Shown here: one piece after another, positions 16,644-24,096 of the stretch
How positions within the stretch are numbered: the stretch's first letter is position 1
How the letters are laid out: every line of letters starts with the position of its first letter
Assembly (NCBI GenBank): GCA_018713105.1
Contig: DVFT01000019.1
Location: forward strand, 1 to 42,016
Origin: Candidatus Limivivens merdigallinarum
Lineage (GTDB): Bacteria; Bacillota; Clostridia; Lachnospirales; Lachnospiraceae
Direction of reading: 5' to 3'
DNA: 42,016 nucleotides
Position numbers and translations under genes: made by a program
Notes under the pieces: model-generated
What the model was told of the DNA's origin: nothing
The model's input: only the letters and a program-made list of their open reading frames with translations
The model's database searches: none

Positions 16644-16688
16644 TACCTTTTTCAAAAAAACAACGCATGGAGCCAAAGATTTTTGAAA

Positions 16689-16717
16689 TTGTAAAAAGAA
16701 TGGAAAGCTGATAGAAT
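16689..16717 (+). promoter_or_regulatory. Promoter of the lipid kinase gene
   Basis: TTGTAA (16689-16694), a 17-bp spacer and TAGAAT (16712-16717) lie about 45 bases upstream of the start codon. Confidence 0.5.
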
Positions 16718-16762
16718 AGATATCAGCGGAATTTCAGAAAACTGCCGCAAAAGGAGAACTCC

Positions 16763-17680
16763 ATGTATTATTTTATTGTGAACCCAAGTTCCAGCTCCGG
16801 AAAGGGGCTGAAGATCTATCAGACCATAGAACCTGTTTTGAAAAAGGAACAAATTCCCTATCAGGTTTTCTTGACCAAATCAAGCGCCCATACCGCTTAT
16901 CTTGCCAGAGAGATCAGCGAAAAGCACGCCCCCTGCATCATCGTGGCAGTGGGAGGGGACGGCACCGTAAACGATGTCCTAAACGGTCTTTGCAATCTCT
17001 CTTCCATCGTCTTTGGCTATATTCCCACCGGCTCCGGGAACGATCTGTGCCGGGGGCTTCATCTGCCCACCAAGCCCCAAGACGCCCTGCGCGCGATCCT
17101 CTCGCCTGAGGTGGTTCGCCCTGTTTCCGTCGGGGTTCTCACCTGCGGTTCAAAAAAACGCCGTTTCCTGGTGAGCAGCGGCATCGGTTTTGATGCCGAG
17201 GTATGCCGCCAGGCACAGCGTTCCCCTCTCAAAGACTTTTTGAACCGGCTGCGCCTCGGCAAACTGACCTACGCCGGAACCGCCCTGGGAGTCCTGTTCC
17301 ACCTGAAGTCCTCCCCGCTCACCCTGGCTGTGGACGGCAATCCTCCGAAAAGGCTTGACGGCTTTCTCTTCGCCGCAGCCATGAACCTGAAATATGAGGG
17401 AGGCGGCTTCATGTTCTGCCCGGACGCCAGCGCAAAGGATGATGTTCTGGATCTCATTCTGGTGGAGCGCATGGCTCCCCTGAAGATCTTGCTCCTTCTT
17501 CCCACCGCCCTGGTGGGAAAACATACTTCCTTTTCCGGCATCCACATCTGCCGTTTCAAAACTGCGTCCCTTCAGCTTGATAAGCCCCTCATCACCCACA
17601 CCGACGGGGAACCCCAAGGGGAACAGCCTTCCATTGTCTGGAGCCTGGAACAGGAACGTCTGCCCTTTATCCTGAAATAA
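16763..17680 (+). CDS. Diacylglycerol kinase-like lipid kinase
   Basis: A 305-residue lipid kinase of the DAGK catalytic family (DgkB/YegS group). The nucleotide-binding motif is GGDGTVNDVLNGL (from residue 64), followed by the GTGNDL-like segment IPTGSGNDLCRGL. The second domain has a beta-sandwich with an ISS-type motif (VSSGIGFDAEV). It phosphorylates diacylglycerol or a related lipid at the membrane inner face, returning it to phospholipid synthesis. AAAAGGAG precedes the ATG. It is monocistronic and convergent with the glycosyltransferase gene, with only 15 bases between stops and no clear terminator. The exact lipid is not determined. Confidence 0.87.
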   Translation: MYYFIVNPSSSSGKGLKIYQTIEPVLKKEQIPYQVFLTKSSAHTAYLAREISEKHAPCIIVAVGGDGTVNDVLNGLCNLSSIVFGYIPTGSGNDLCRGLHLPTKPQDALRAILSPEVVRPVSVGVLTCGSKKRRFLVSSGIGFDAEVCRQAQRSPLKDFLNRLRLGKLTYAGTALGVLFHLKSSPLTLAVDGNPPKRLDGFLFAAAMNLKYEGGGFMFCPDASAKDDVLDLILVERMAPLKILLLLPTALVGKHTSFSGIHICRFKTASLQLDKPLITHTDGEPQGEQPSIVWSLEQERLPFILK

Positions 17681-17695
17681 GTCCTTTTTCGCGTA

Positions 17696-18715
17696 CTAGT
17701 TAAATCCGATGAACTTCTGCGCGATCTTGTAGCCTGCCACAGACACCTTCCTTCCGCCCTTTCCCGGAAGGTTCATTGCCCTTCCAAGAAGCGTGGTTCT
17801 TAGACGGTAGTACAGGCGGATATCTGTCTTCTTCAGATACTGCCAGAGTTCCTGCTTCTTCTGGAAGTTTTCGTCCGTTCCGGATTTCAAGAGCATGATG
17901 GAGGATACGGTCATAATGATATCCAGGTAGCTCATCATATAATCCCGAAGGCGTTTTCCCCGCACCTTTGCCTTTGACATCGTATCGATCATGATCTTGT
18001 TGACCCTAAGCTGCTGGTCAATCCGGCTGATCATCACCGTCTCATTGACAGACTGGTCATTTCTCCCGATGAAATAGTGGTAGAACTCCCGGTCCAGATA
18101 ATAGAGCTTTTTCACCCAGGGAAGCGGCTGAAAGACGAAAAGATTGTCCACATAAAAGGTATGCTTCGGCAGCTCCAGCCCACACTCCCTAAGGAGCCCT
18201 GTGCGGTAGATCACGGAATGCATCAGAATATAATGCCCCACTCTCATGGGGTGCATCTCTTCCCAGCCGAATACCTGTTCCTGAGGCATCGCGGAACGGT
18301 ACTGCATGATCTTTTTCCGCTTCTGTCCTACCTTGTCATAGATGAAATTGCTGATAAACATATCCACCGTGTCCGGACCGCCCAGCAGCTCCTTCAGCTT
18401 CTCAATGATCTCCACCAATACGCCAGAATCTACCCAGTCGTCGGAATCCACCACCTTAAAATACAGACCGGAGGCATTGCGGATGCCCGTATTCACGGCT
18501 TCCCCATGTCCTCCGTTTTCCTGATGGATTGCCTTTACCATGGTGGGATATTTTTTTGCGTACTCGTCTGCAATCTCAGCGGTCCGATCCTTGGTGGAGC
18601 CGTCGTCCACGATCAGGATCTCGATCTCTTCCCCTCCGGGCAGCAGAGATTCGATACATTTTCTCATATAGCTTTCCGAATTGTAGCATGGTATTGCCAC
18701 TGATAAAATCTTCAT
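17696..18715 (-). CDS. Family 2 glycosyltransferase
   Basis: A 339-residue GT-A glycosyltransferase. The N-terminal nucleotide-sugar domain has LSVAIPCYNSESYM, VDDGS and the metal-binding DSDD (VVDSDDWVD), as in family 2 enzymes that build cell-surface polysaccharides or glycolipids. The C-terminal third is helical and basic, without obvious transmembrane segments. I prefer ATG 18715 (MKILSVAIP) with GGAGAGG just upstream; ATG 18727 is possible but has a poorly spaced site. It is the last gene of the transpeptidase-sfsA-mutY operon, 18 bases after mutY. Sugar and acceptor are unknown. Confidence 0.85.
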   Translation of the reverse strand: MKILSVAIPCYNSESYMRKCIESLLPGGEEIEILIVDDGSTKDRTAEIADEYAKKYPTMVKAIHQENGGHGEAVNTGIRNASGLYFKVVDSDDWVDSGVLVEIIEKLKELLGGPDTVDMFISNFIYDKVGQKRKKIMQYRSAMPQEQVFGWEEMHPMRVGHYILMHSVIYRTGLLRECGLELPKHTFYVDNLFVFQPLPWVKKLYYLDREFYHYFIGRNDQSVNETVMISRIDQQLRVNKIMIDTMSKAKVRGKRLRDYMMSYLDIIMTVSSIMLLKSGTDENFQKKQELWQYLKKTDIRLYYRLRTTLLGRAMNLPGKGGRKVSVAGYKIAQKFIGFN

Positions 18716-18733
18716 AGTCCTCTCCATTTCCTC

Positions 18734-19819
18734 TTAACGATTACCTGAATCTTGATATTTCTCCTGTCCCAGCCGGATCTTAAGAAGCTCCGTATAAGCG
18801 GAAAAAGCTGCCGGTATCGGATACTTCTCCTCCGTCTCGTCCGGCTCCACGAAGAGGAAGCCCTCGGCTGTCTCCTCCTCCAGCGCCGCCACCCGGACCA
18901 GGTATCCCACCATGTGCCACTCCACATGGCTGAAAATGTGCTTAGCTTCCGGCAGTCTCTGTATTCTCAAGGGAGAGAGTCCAAAACCCTTTACCCGGTT
19001 TAAAGCCTCATCCTCCGACAGATGCCCGTCCACATTTGGGAACTCATAAAGCCCCGCCAAAAGCCCTCTGTCCTTTCGTTTCCGGATTGCCAGCCGCTCC
19101 CCGTCCCGGATGACCAGGACGGTCCGATCCTCCCGCCTCCTCGCTTTCTTCGGCGGTTTCTTGGGGAAATCCATGTGGTTTCCGATCCTGTGCCCCTGAC
19201 ACAGCCCGCTTAAGGGGCATTCCTCACATTTTGCCTCGCCGTTCGGCACACAAACAACAGCGCCCAGCTCCATCAGCGCCTGGTTGAAATCCCCGGCTCT
19301 TTTCTTTGGCATCACTTGAAGCAGCGCATTTTCCACTTTCCTTCTCACGGAAGGCTTTGTGATATCGCTGTCATCCGCTGTCAGGCGCATCACCACACGG
19401 AACACATTCCCATCCACCGCCGGCACCTGCTGCCCATAGGCAATCGACAGGACTGCCCCCGCCGTGTAGGGTCCGATCCCAGGCAAGGAAATGATATCCT
19501 CATAGTTCTCCGGCATCCTGCCGCCGAAGCGCTCCTCAATGATCTCGGCCGCCTTTTTCAGATTTCTCGCGCGGTTGTAGTATCCAAGCCCCTCCCACAG
19601 CTTCAGCAGCGTATCCTCCTGACATTTGGCCAGGGAACGGATGTCCGGCAGTCTGTCCATAAAGCGCTCATAAAAAGGCTTGACCGCCTCTACTCTGGTC
19701 TGCTGCAGCATGATCTCTGACACCCATACCCGGTAAGGAGTCGGATTCTCTCTCCATGGCAGGATTCTTGCATGTCCATCATACCACAAAAGCAGCGGTG
19801 TGACAATTTCTTCCAACAT
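18734..19819 (-). CDS. mutY: A/G-specific adenine glycosylase
   Basis: A 361-residue DNA repair enzyme that removes adenine mispaired with 8-oxoguanine. The HhH-GPD core (about 25-185) has catalytic E44 in LQQTRVEAV, the helix-hairpin-helix LPGIGPYTAGAV, and an aspartate in AGDFNQALMELG. The 4Fe-4S cluster motif is C-x7-C-x2-C-x5-C (CVPNGEAKCEECPLSGLC); the first spacer is one residue longer than in E. coli. The C-terminal NUDIX-like 8-oxoG recognition domain (about 230-345) is present. It lies 15 bases after sfsA in the same operon. The sequence is complete. Confidence 0.93.
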   Translation of the reverse strand: MLEEIVTPLLLWYDGHARILPWRENPTPYRVWVSEIMLQQTRVEAVKPFYERFMDRLPDIRSLAKCQEDTLLKLWEGLGYYNRARNLKKAAEIIEERFGGRMPENYEDIISLPGIGPYTAGAVLSIAYGQQVPAVDGNVFRVVMRLTADDSDITKPSVRRKVENALLQVMPKKRAGDFNQALMELGAVVCVPNGEAKCEECPLSGLCQGHRIGNHMDFPKKPPKKARRREDRTVLVIRDGERLAIRKRKDRGLLAGLYEFPNVDGHLSEDEALNRVKGFGLSPLRIQRLPEAKHIFSHVEWHMVGYLVRVAALEEETAEGFLFVEPDETEEKYPIPAAFSAYTELLKIRLGQEKYQDSGNR

Positions 19820-19834
19820 TTCTTTCGTCCTTTC

Positions 19835-20524
19835 CTATAAAAGAATGGGGATTTCCTGATCGATGCGGATGCTGTCTTTTTCCACCAGGCAGTCAGAAGC
19901 GAGAAGCCTCACCCCGGCATTCTTCGCCTCCCGCAGGGCTTCCCCGAATTCTGCCTGTGTCCTGTCATTGGGTCTTAGGGCTTTGATTCCCTTCATCTGG
20001 ATAACGAAGAAAAGCCAGGGTTCAAACCCGTCCTCCTGGCACCTGATCAGCTCCCGGATATGCTTGACGCCCCTCAGGGTGGGCGCATCCGGAAAATACG
20101 CCGTATCCCCCTCCTTTAAAGTGACTCCCTTGACCTCCATCAGGATCCTCCGTTCTCCTGTCTCCACATAGAGATCAAAGCGGGAGTCACCGTATTTCTG
20201 CTCCCGCTTTACCTTTCTCAGATCCTGAAACCGCCCGTTTTCCAGTACCCACTCCTCTGCCAGGCTGTTGGGCGCCTGGGAATCCATATTGATGATCTGA
20301 CCTCCGTTTTCCACACTGACGAGATCGTATCTGGTTTTCCGTTTGGGATTTCCAGAGCGCTCCAGGTAGACCGTGCAGCCCTCCTGTAAAAGCTCCCTGC
20401 ACCTGCCTGTATTCTTTACATGGCAGATCTCCACTTGATCCCCCATCCTTACATGGGCGATAAACCGATTTGGCCTTGCGAGAAAAATCCCGCTCTCAAT
20501 ATGCTCGTATTTCATAATCCTCAT
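19835..20524 (-). CDS. sfsA: SfsA family protein
   Basis: A 229-residue protein of the SfsA family (sugar fermentation stimulation protein). It has an OB-like N-terminal part (FLARPNRFIAHV, CHVKNTGRC) and a nuclease-like C-terminal part with D-x-n-E-x-K-like elements (SRFDLYVETG ... ILMEVKGVTL), which recall restriction endonuclease folds. E. coli SfsA was linked to maltose metabolism and binds DNA; its true activity is unclear. The start overlaps the transpeptidase stop by 4 bp (ATGA), so translation is coupled. The family assignment is strong and the role is not known. Confidence 0.9.
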   Translation of the reverse strand: MRIMKYEHIESGIFLARPNRFIAHVRMGDQVEICHVKNTGRCRELLQEGCTVYLERSGNPKRKTRYDLVSVENGGQIINMDSQAPNSLAEEWVLENGRFQDLRKVKREQKYGDSRFDLYVETGERRILMEVKGVTLKEGDTAYFPDAPTLRGVKHIRELIRCQEDGFEPWLFFVIQMKGIKALRPNDRTQAEFGEALREAKNAGVRLLASDCLVEKDSIRIDQEIPILL

Positions 20525-21951
20525 CCTCGGTAATAGCAGATGATCGGATAACCTGCATAAATATTCTCATAGATCTGGGCAGCCGCCTGGGTGGGAAGAT
20601 TGATGCAGCCGTGGGAACCGTTGTACTGGTAGATATTCCCTCCAAAACTGTCCCGCCAGTAGGCATCGTGAAGCCCTACGCCGCCATTAAAGGGCATCCA
20701 GTAGGTCACCGGCGTCTCATAGGAATCCCCCGGCGTATCGCTTTTCAGCACATCCGGCGATTTCTTGTAGTAGAGGGAAAACGTCCCCTCCGGCGTCGCC
20801 CTGCCGGGCTTTGACATATCTCCTGAGACAAAGTCGGATTCCACGATGGTCACCCCATCCTTGTACATCCAGAGATGCTGCCGGGTCAGGTCAATCTCGA
20901 TATAGGTATTGCCCATATCACAATTCTCCCTGGTTCCCGCCGTCTCCGCATAGATGGGCTCTCTGGTAAGCTGGCGGCCGTCCTTGATCAGGCTTATGAG
21001 CTGCTCCGTCTCCGCCGCCTGGTCGATCTTCCATCCGTAGGTGCCGCCATATACGTTCACGTAGCTCCCGTCGTTGGTCTCAAAATAACGCACCTGCCCA
21101 TAGGTGTCATACTGTGCCGCCAGCTCCGCCACATATCCTGCCACCGCATCGGAATTCAGGGAGACGTATCCATCCCCGTCCACCGAAAGCCACTGGTGGA
21201 TCGTGCTGCCGTCCAGCATCAACTTCTCTCCTCCGAAGTCATACTCGATTTTGGCGGAGCTGAAATGATTCAGGCGCTCGTAGGTCTTCAGAAGCTGGTT
21301 GCTGTCTGCCCTCACAGAGGGGTTCTGATAGCAGCCCTCCTGATCCAGATTCACCTTCGTCTGCCCGGTCTCCACTGCCTGGATGATCGCCTCCTTTGCT
21401 TTATCCGCCATAAGGAGGGTTCCTTCTTTCTCCCGCACCAGATCGTAGGTCACACCATTGAAATCGATCCTGGCATCCTCCGGAGCCGTCATTTTCGTCT
21501 CGTCGAAAGCTGTCAGGTTCTCCATGGCATTTTCAAGCTTTTCCTGGCTGTACACTGCGCTGGAGGAAAATACATAGTCACTGTGACCAAAAAACAAGAC
21601 GGGCCATTGAAAGGAGCTCTGCTGCTTCTTGAAATCCCGTACCTCCCCGGTGGACACATAGCGGTAGTCGATCTCATCGGCACGGATGGTCTCTTCCCCC
21701 TGTCTTCCGTCCACGATCAGCCGGTATTTGCCCACATCGTCTGCCACCTGGGCTTCCACCTCGCCCACGGTCCGGTAGGACACATCCATATGGTTGATGG
21801 TCGTTCCCGGCAAAAATTTGTCCCAGAAATACACCACTCCGCATCCATAGACCGTTCCCAGCGCCAGACCACCGATCAGCGCTGTGATTACTGCCGCCCT
21901 TTTCCACGTACTTCTCTCTCTTCCCGCTTTCTCTAACATGATTTCACGCAT
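20521..21951 (-). CDS. L,D-transpeptidase with peptidoglycan-binding region
   Basis: A 476-residue envelope enzyme. A single N-terminal membrane segment (about 20-42) anchors it, with the rest outside. Residues about 60-330 hold a repeated peptidoglycan-binding-type region (PG_binding_4/VanW-associated), and about 345-476 are the YkuD catalytic domain. The active site reads SHGCINLP with nucleophile C449, and the upstream histidine lies in GVGLHDAYW. It makes 3-3 peptidoglycan cross-links or attaches groups to the wall. I chose ATG 21951 because GGGGGAG stands 4 bases upstream; ATG 21975 has no site. It leads the operon with sfsA, mutY and a glycosyltransferase. YkuD enzymes are classically beta-lactam tolerant. 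Confidence 0.9.
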   Translation of the reverse strand: MREIMLEKAGRERSTWKRAAVITALIGGLALGTVYGCGVVYFWDKFLPGTTINHMDVSYRTVGEVEAQVADDVGKYRLIVDGRQGEETIRADEIDYRYVSTGEVRDFKKQQSSFQWPVLFFGHSDYVFSSSAVYSQEKLENAMENLTAFDETKMTAPEDARIDFNGVTYDLVREKEGTLLMADKAKEAIIQAVETGQTKVNLDQEGCYQNPSVRADSNQLLKTYERLNHFSSAKIEYDFGGEKLMLDGSTIHQWLSVDGDGYVSLNSDAVAGYVAELAAQYDTYGQVRYFETNDGSYVNVYGGTYGWKIDQAAETEQLISLIKDGRQLTREPIYAETAGTRENCDMGNTYIEIDLTRQHLWMYKDGVTIVESDFVSGDMSKPGRATPEGTFSLYYKKSPDVLKSDTPGDSYETPVTYWMPFNGGVGLHDAYWRDSFGGNIYQYNGSHGCINLPTQAAAQIYENIYAGYPIICYYRG

Positions 21952-21987
21952 CGTTCTCCCCCCATACTTTTCCATATTCCGAGTAAT

Positions 21988-21996
21988 ATCATACCA
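21988..21996 (-). promoter_or_regulatory. Extended -10 promoter of the L,D-transpeptidase operon
   Basis: TGGTATGAT on the minus strand is an extended -10 element 36 bases upstream of the chosen start. The -35 is weak. Confidence 0.45.
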
Positions 21997-22052
21997 TTGA
22001 ATTTCTCAACAAGAAAGAACTTTTCCTCATCTTTAGATAAAATTAAGAAACC

Positions 22053-22829
22053 TCAAGACCGGGATACAATCACCGTAGCATAGCCCGCCCTGCGGAGCTT
22101 TTGTTCCAGGCTGGCAGCCTCGTCAACGGTGGAAAACTGTCCGTTCAGTACACGGAAAAGACCTTCTCTTTCATCCAGGTATGGGGAGAAGCCGTCCACC
22201 ACCAGTCTCTGTACCATCTTCTCTGCATTGGATTTGTTACGGAAGGCTCCCGTCTGCACCGCGTACTGCCCATTTTGGTTTGTTCCATCCAGCATGCCAT
22301 TGTCTCGGAGCGTCATCAGCACTCCGTTGGCGACCGCCGCTGCCGTCTCCTCAAAATTTTCATCAAAGGTCCTGTTATCCGCATCGGTATTGATAAATCC
22401 TGCCTCCACCAGCACGGCAGGCATCCTGGTTCTCTTAAGCACCACCAGGTCTGGTCTCTCTTTGATCCCCAAATTCCGAAAACCGGCTTTTTCAAGCTCA
22501 CTATTAATATTCTCTCCCAGTTCCCTCTTTATACCGCTGTTCTCATAAACCAAAGTCTCTGCTCCGGAATACTGATTAGGCATGGGACTGGAATTTCTGT
22601 GGATCGAGAGAAAAATATCGCCTTCTTCCTGGTTTCCTATGGTCGCCTTCTGGAAAGGTGTCTGATAGAAATCCTCTGTCCTGGTATATACCACGTCTAC
22701 ACCATTGGCGGTGAGGATCTCCCCTATTTTCAGTGCAAGCGCCAACGTATCGTCTTTTTCCTTCCTCCCATTGTAAACTGCTCCCGGTTCCGCTCCTCCG
22801 TGCCCTGCATCGATCACAATTCTTGCCAT
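22053..22829 (-). CDS. N-acetylmuramoyl-L-alanine amidase with SPOR domain (CwlC-like)
   Basis: A 258-residue zinc amidase that cuts the bond between muramic acid and the stem peptide. The Amidase_3 domain (1-175) has zinc ligands H10 (DAGHGG), E24 and H77 (SIHRNS), with catalytic E142 (VEAGFI). A SPOR repeat domain (about 187-258) binds denuded glycan. There is no signal peptide: the protein begins directly with the catalytic strand. This matches CwlC of Bacillus subtilis, made in the mother cell late in sporulation and used to lyse it. The ribosome site is inside a terminator-like hairpin. No sigma-K promoter was confidently found. Confidence 0.88.
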   Translation of the reverse strand: MARIVIDAGHGGAEPGAVYNGRKEKDDTLALALKIGEILTANGVDVVYTRTEDFYQTPFQKATIGNQEEGDIFLSIHRNSSPMPNQYSGAETLVYENSGIKRELGENINSELEKAGFRNLGIKERPDLVVLKRTRMPAVLVEAGFINTDADNRTFDENFEETAAAVANGVLMTLRDNGMLDGTNQNGQYAVQTGAFRNKSNAEKMVQRLVVDGFSPYLDEREGLFRVLNGQFSTVDEAASLEQKLRRAGYATVIVSRS

Positions 22830-22832
22830 AAC

Positions 22833-22876
22833 AAAAACTCCTGCAATATCCTTTTATTATTCAGGATATGCAGGAG
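22833..22876 (-). terminator. Hairpin that ends the VanW operon and contains the amidase ribosome site
   Basis: On the minus strand a 13-bp stem with a single bulge (22864-22876 pairing with 22838-22851) is followed by five T residues (22833-22837), a normal terminator. The AGGAG at 22838-22842 is the only good ribosome site for the amidase, 8 bases before its ATG, and it is buried in the 3' arm. Read-through transcripts would therefore hide it. Confidence 0.75.
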
Positions 22877-22899
22877 CATGCACCTTGAATCACTGATTT

Positions 22900-24096
22900 T
22901 CATTTATAAATGCTGATATGGAATTTCTCCTTCTCTACAACCTCTTCGTCCTGATAGCGCACCAGATAGGTCTGCCACGTCTTTCCGCCTGTATTCTCGG
23001 ATTCCATGTAAACCTCCTCGCCTTCTTCCAAGACAGGAATGCCGTAGATGGAGATCTTCACCTCCCCATTTTCAAAGGAAGCAAGAATCCCCACCGCATC
23101 GTCCGAATTATTGACAAATTTAAAATCCGGGCCTCCGTAACTGACCGTGGCGTCATTTCCCGGCGTCACATAGGTGGGTTCATAGCTGTGGGCATGACGT
23201 TCTGTACTCTTTAATCCCGCCTGGATCACAGCGTTATAAAGAGTGGTAGACACTTGGCACACGCCTCCTCCCGGCTCCTGGACAGCAACGCCGTTCTGAT
23301 ATGCCGTTGCCGGAAGATACCCCTTTTCTGTAGTCCTAGGTCCTGTAGCGTCGTTGAAGGAAAACTCCTCTCCCGCCTCTACGATCATTCCATTTAATGC
23401 CTCGCATGCCAAACGGATATTTTCTCCCCGGTTTCCGCTCGGGTCTGCCTGGGTGGTAAAGGTGGAAAGGATCTGATACTGCTCCTTTCGTTCATCCACA
23501 TCTTTTTCCGGAATTTCCTGATAGACTTTAGCAGTTATCCTGGCCTGATAGTCTCCGCTTTCCACAGCCTCAAGAATCTCATTGGCCAGCTCTTTAGTAT
23601 CCACACTCTTTCCAGAGGAACCTTCTTCAAAAAGAAATTCCCCGCTCTCTGCATCATAACTGGATAGGCAGGGCTCTGCCGCTTCGCTCTCCCATTTTTT
23701 CGCGATACGCTCCGCTTCCTGTTCCGCAGCTTTCTCAAAATCGTATTCCGGCAGCTCCTCCTCCCCGTCATAAATGGCTTCCACCGCATCTCTGACCCAA
23801 ACCTCCATCAGATTTTTCACTCTCTGCGGATGCTTGCCGTAATAAACGGTCATGTACCAGTGGTAGCTTTCCGTCACCTGCTCTATGGCCTCCTCCTGGG
23901 TTAAGCCGTACAGGGATACGCCATTCAGAGAAACCTCTCTTTCCATAGAGAATTCCTCCTGCCTGTCATCTCCGTAAATATTCTTCGCATATTTTGCCTT
24001 CACGCTGATGCCATCGATCATGACGCCGGCAGAAACCGCGAGAACAAAACAGAGCCATAATTTTGCCAAAGGAACCGTCCATTTCCTTATTCCCAT
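22900..24096 (-). CDS. VanW family protein
   Basis: A 398-residue secreted or membrane-anchored protein. An N-terminal hydrophobic segment (about 8-30) is followed by a peptidoglycan-binding_4-type region (about 50-190) and a VanW domain (about 215-370). The latter has EEFSFNDATGPRTTEKGY, GGGVCQVSTTLYNA, and HAHSYEPTYV with invariant-looking histidines. VanW accompanies some vancomycin-resistance clusters, but its role is unknown and most clostridial copies are unlinked to resistance; no vanHAX is present. The start lies 10 bp inside the end of the ATPase gene, so the two are coupled. It is placed outside the membrane and may modify or bind peptidoglycan. Confidence 0.88.
   Translation of the reverse strand: MGIRKWTVPLAKLWLCFVLAVSAGVMIDGISVKAKYAKNIYGDDRQEEFSMEREVSLNGVSLYGLTQEEAIEQVTESYHWYMTVYYGKHPQRVKNLMEVWVRDAVEAIYDGEEELPEYDFEKAAEQEAERIAKKWESEAAEPCLSSYDAESGEFLFEEGSSGKSVDTKELANEILEAVESGDYQARITAKVYQEIPEKDVDERKEQYQILSTFTTQADPSGNRGENIRLACEALNGMIVEAGEEFSFNDATGPRTTEKGYLPATAYQNGVAVQEPGGGVCQVSTTLYNAVIQAGLKSTERHAHSYEPTYVTPGNDATVSYGGPDFKFVNNSDDAVGILASFENGEVKISIYGIPVLEEGEEVYMESENTGGKTWQTYLVRYQDEEVVEKEKFHISIYK

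Noticed and set aside
16559-16762. T-box riboswitch ahead of glnS
   Set aside because: No T-box sequence, specifier stem or tRNA-sensing terminator could be found; only a short hairpin is present.
22900-24096. Vancomycin resistance cluster
   Set aside because: VanW alone is not resistance; vanH, vanA-type ligase, vanX and vanRS are absent.
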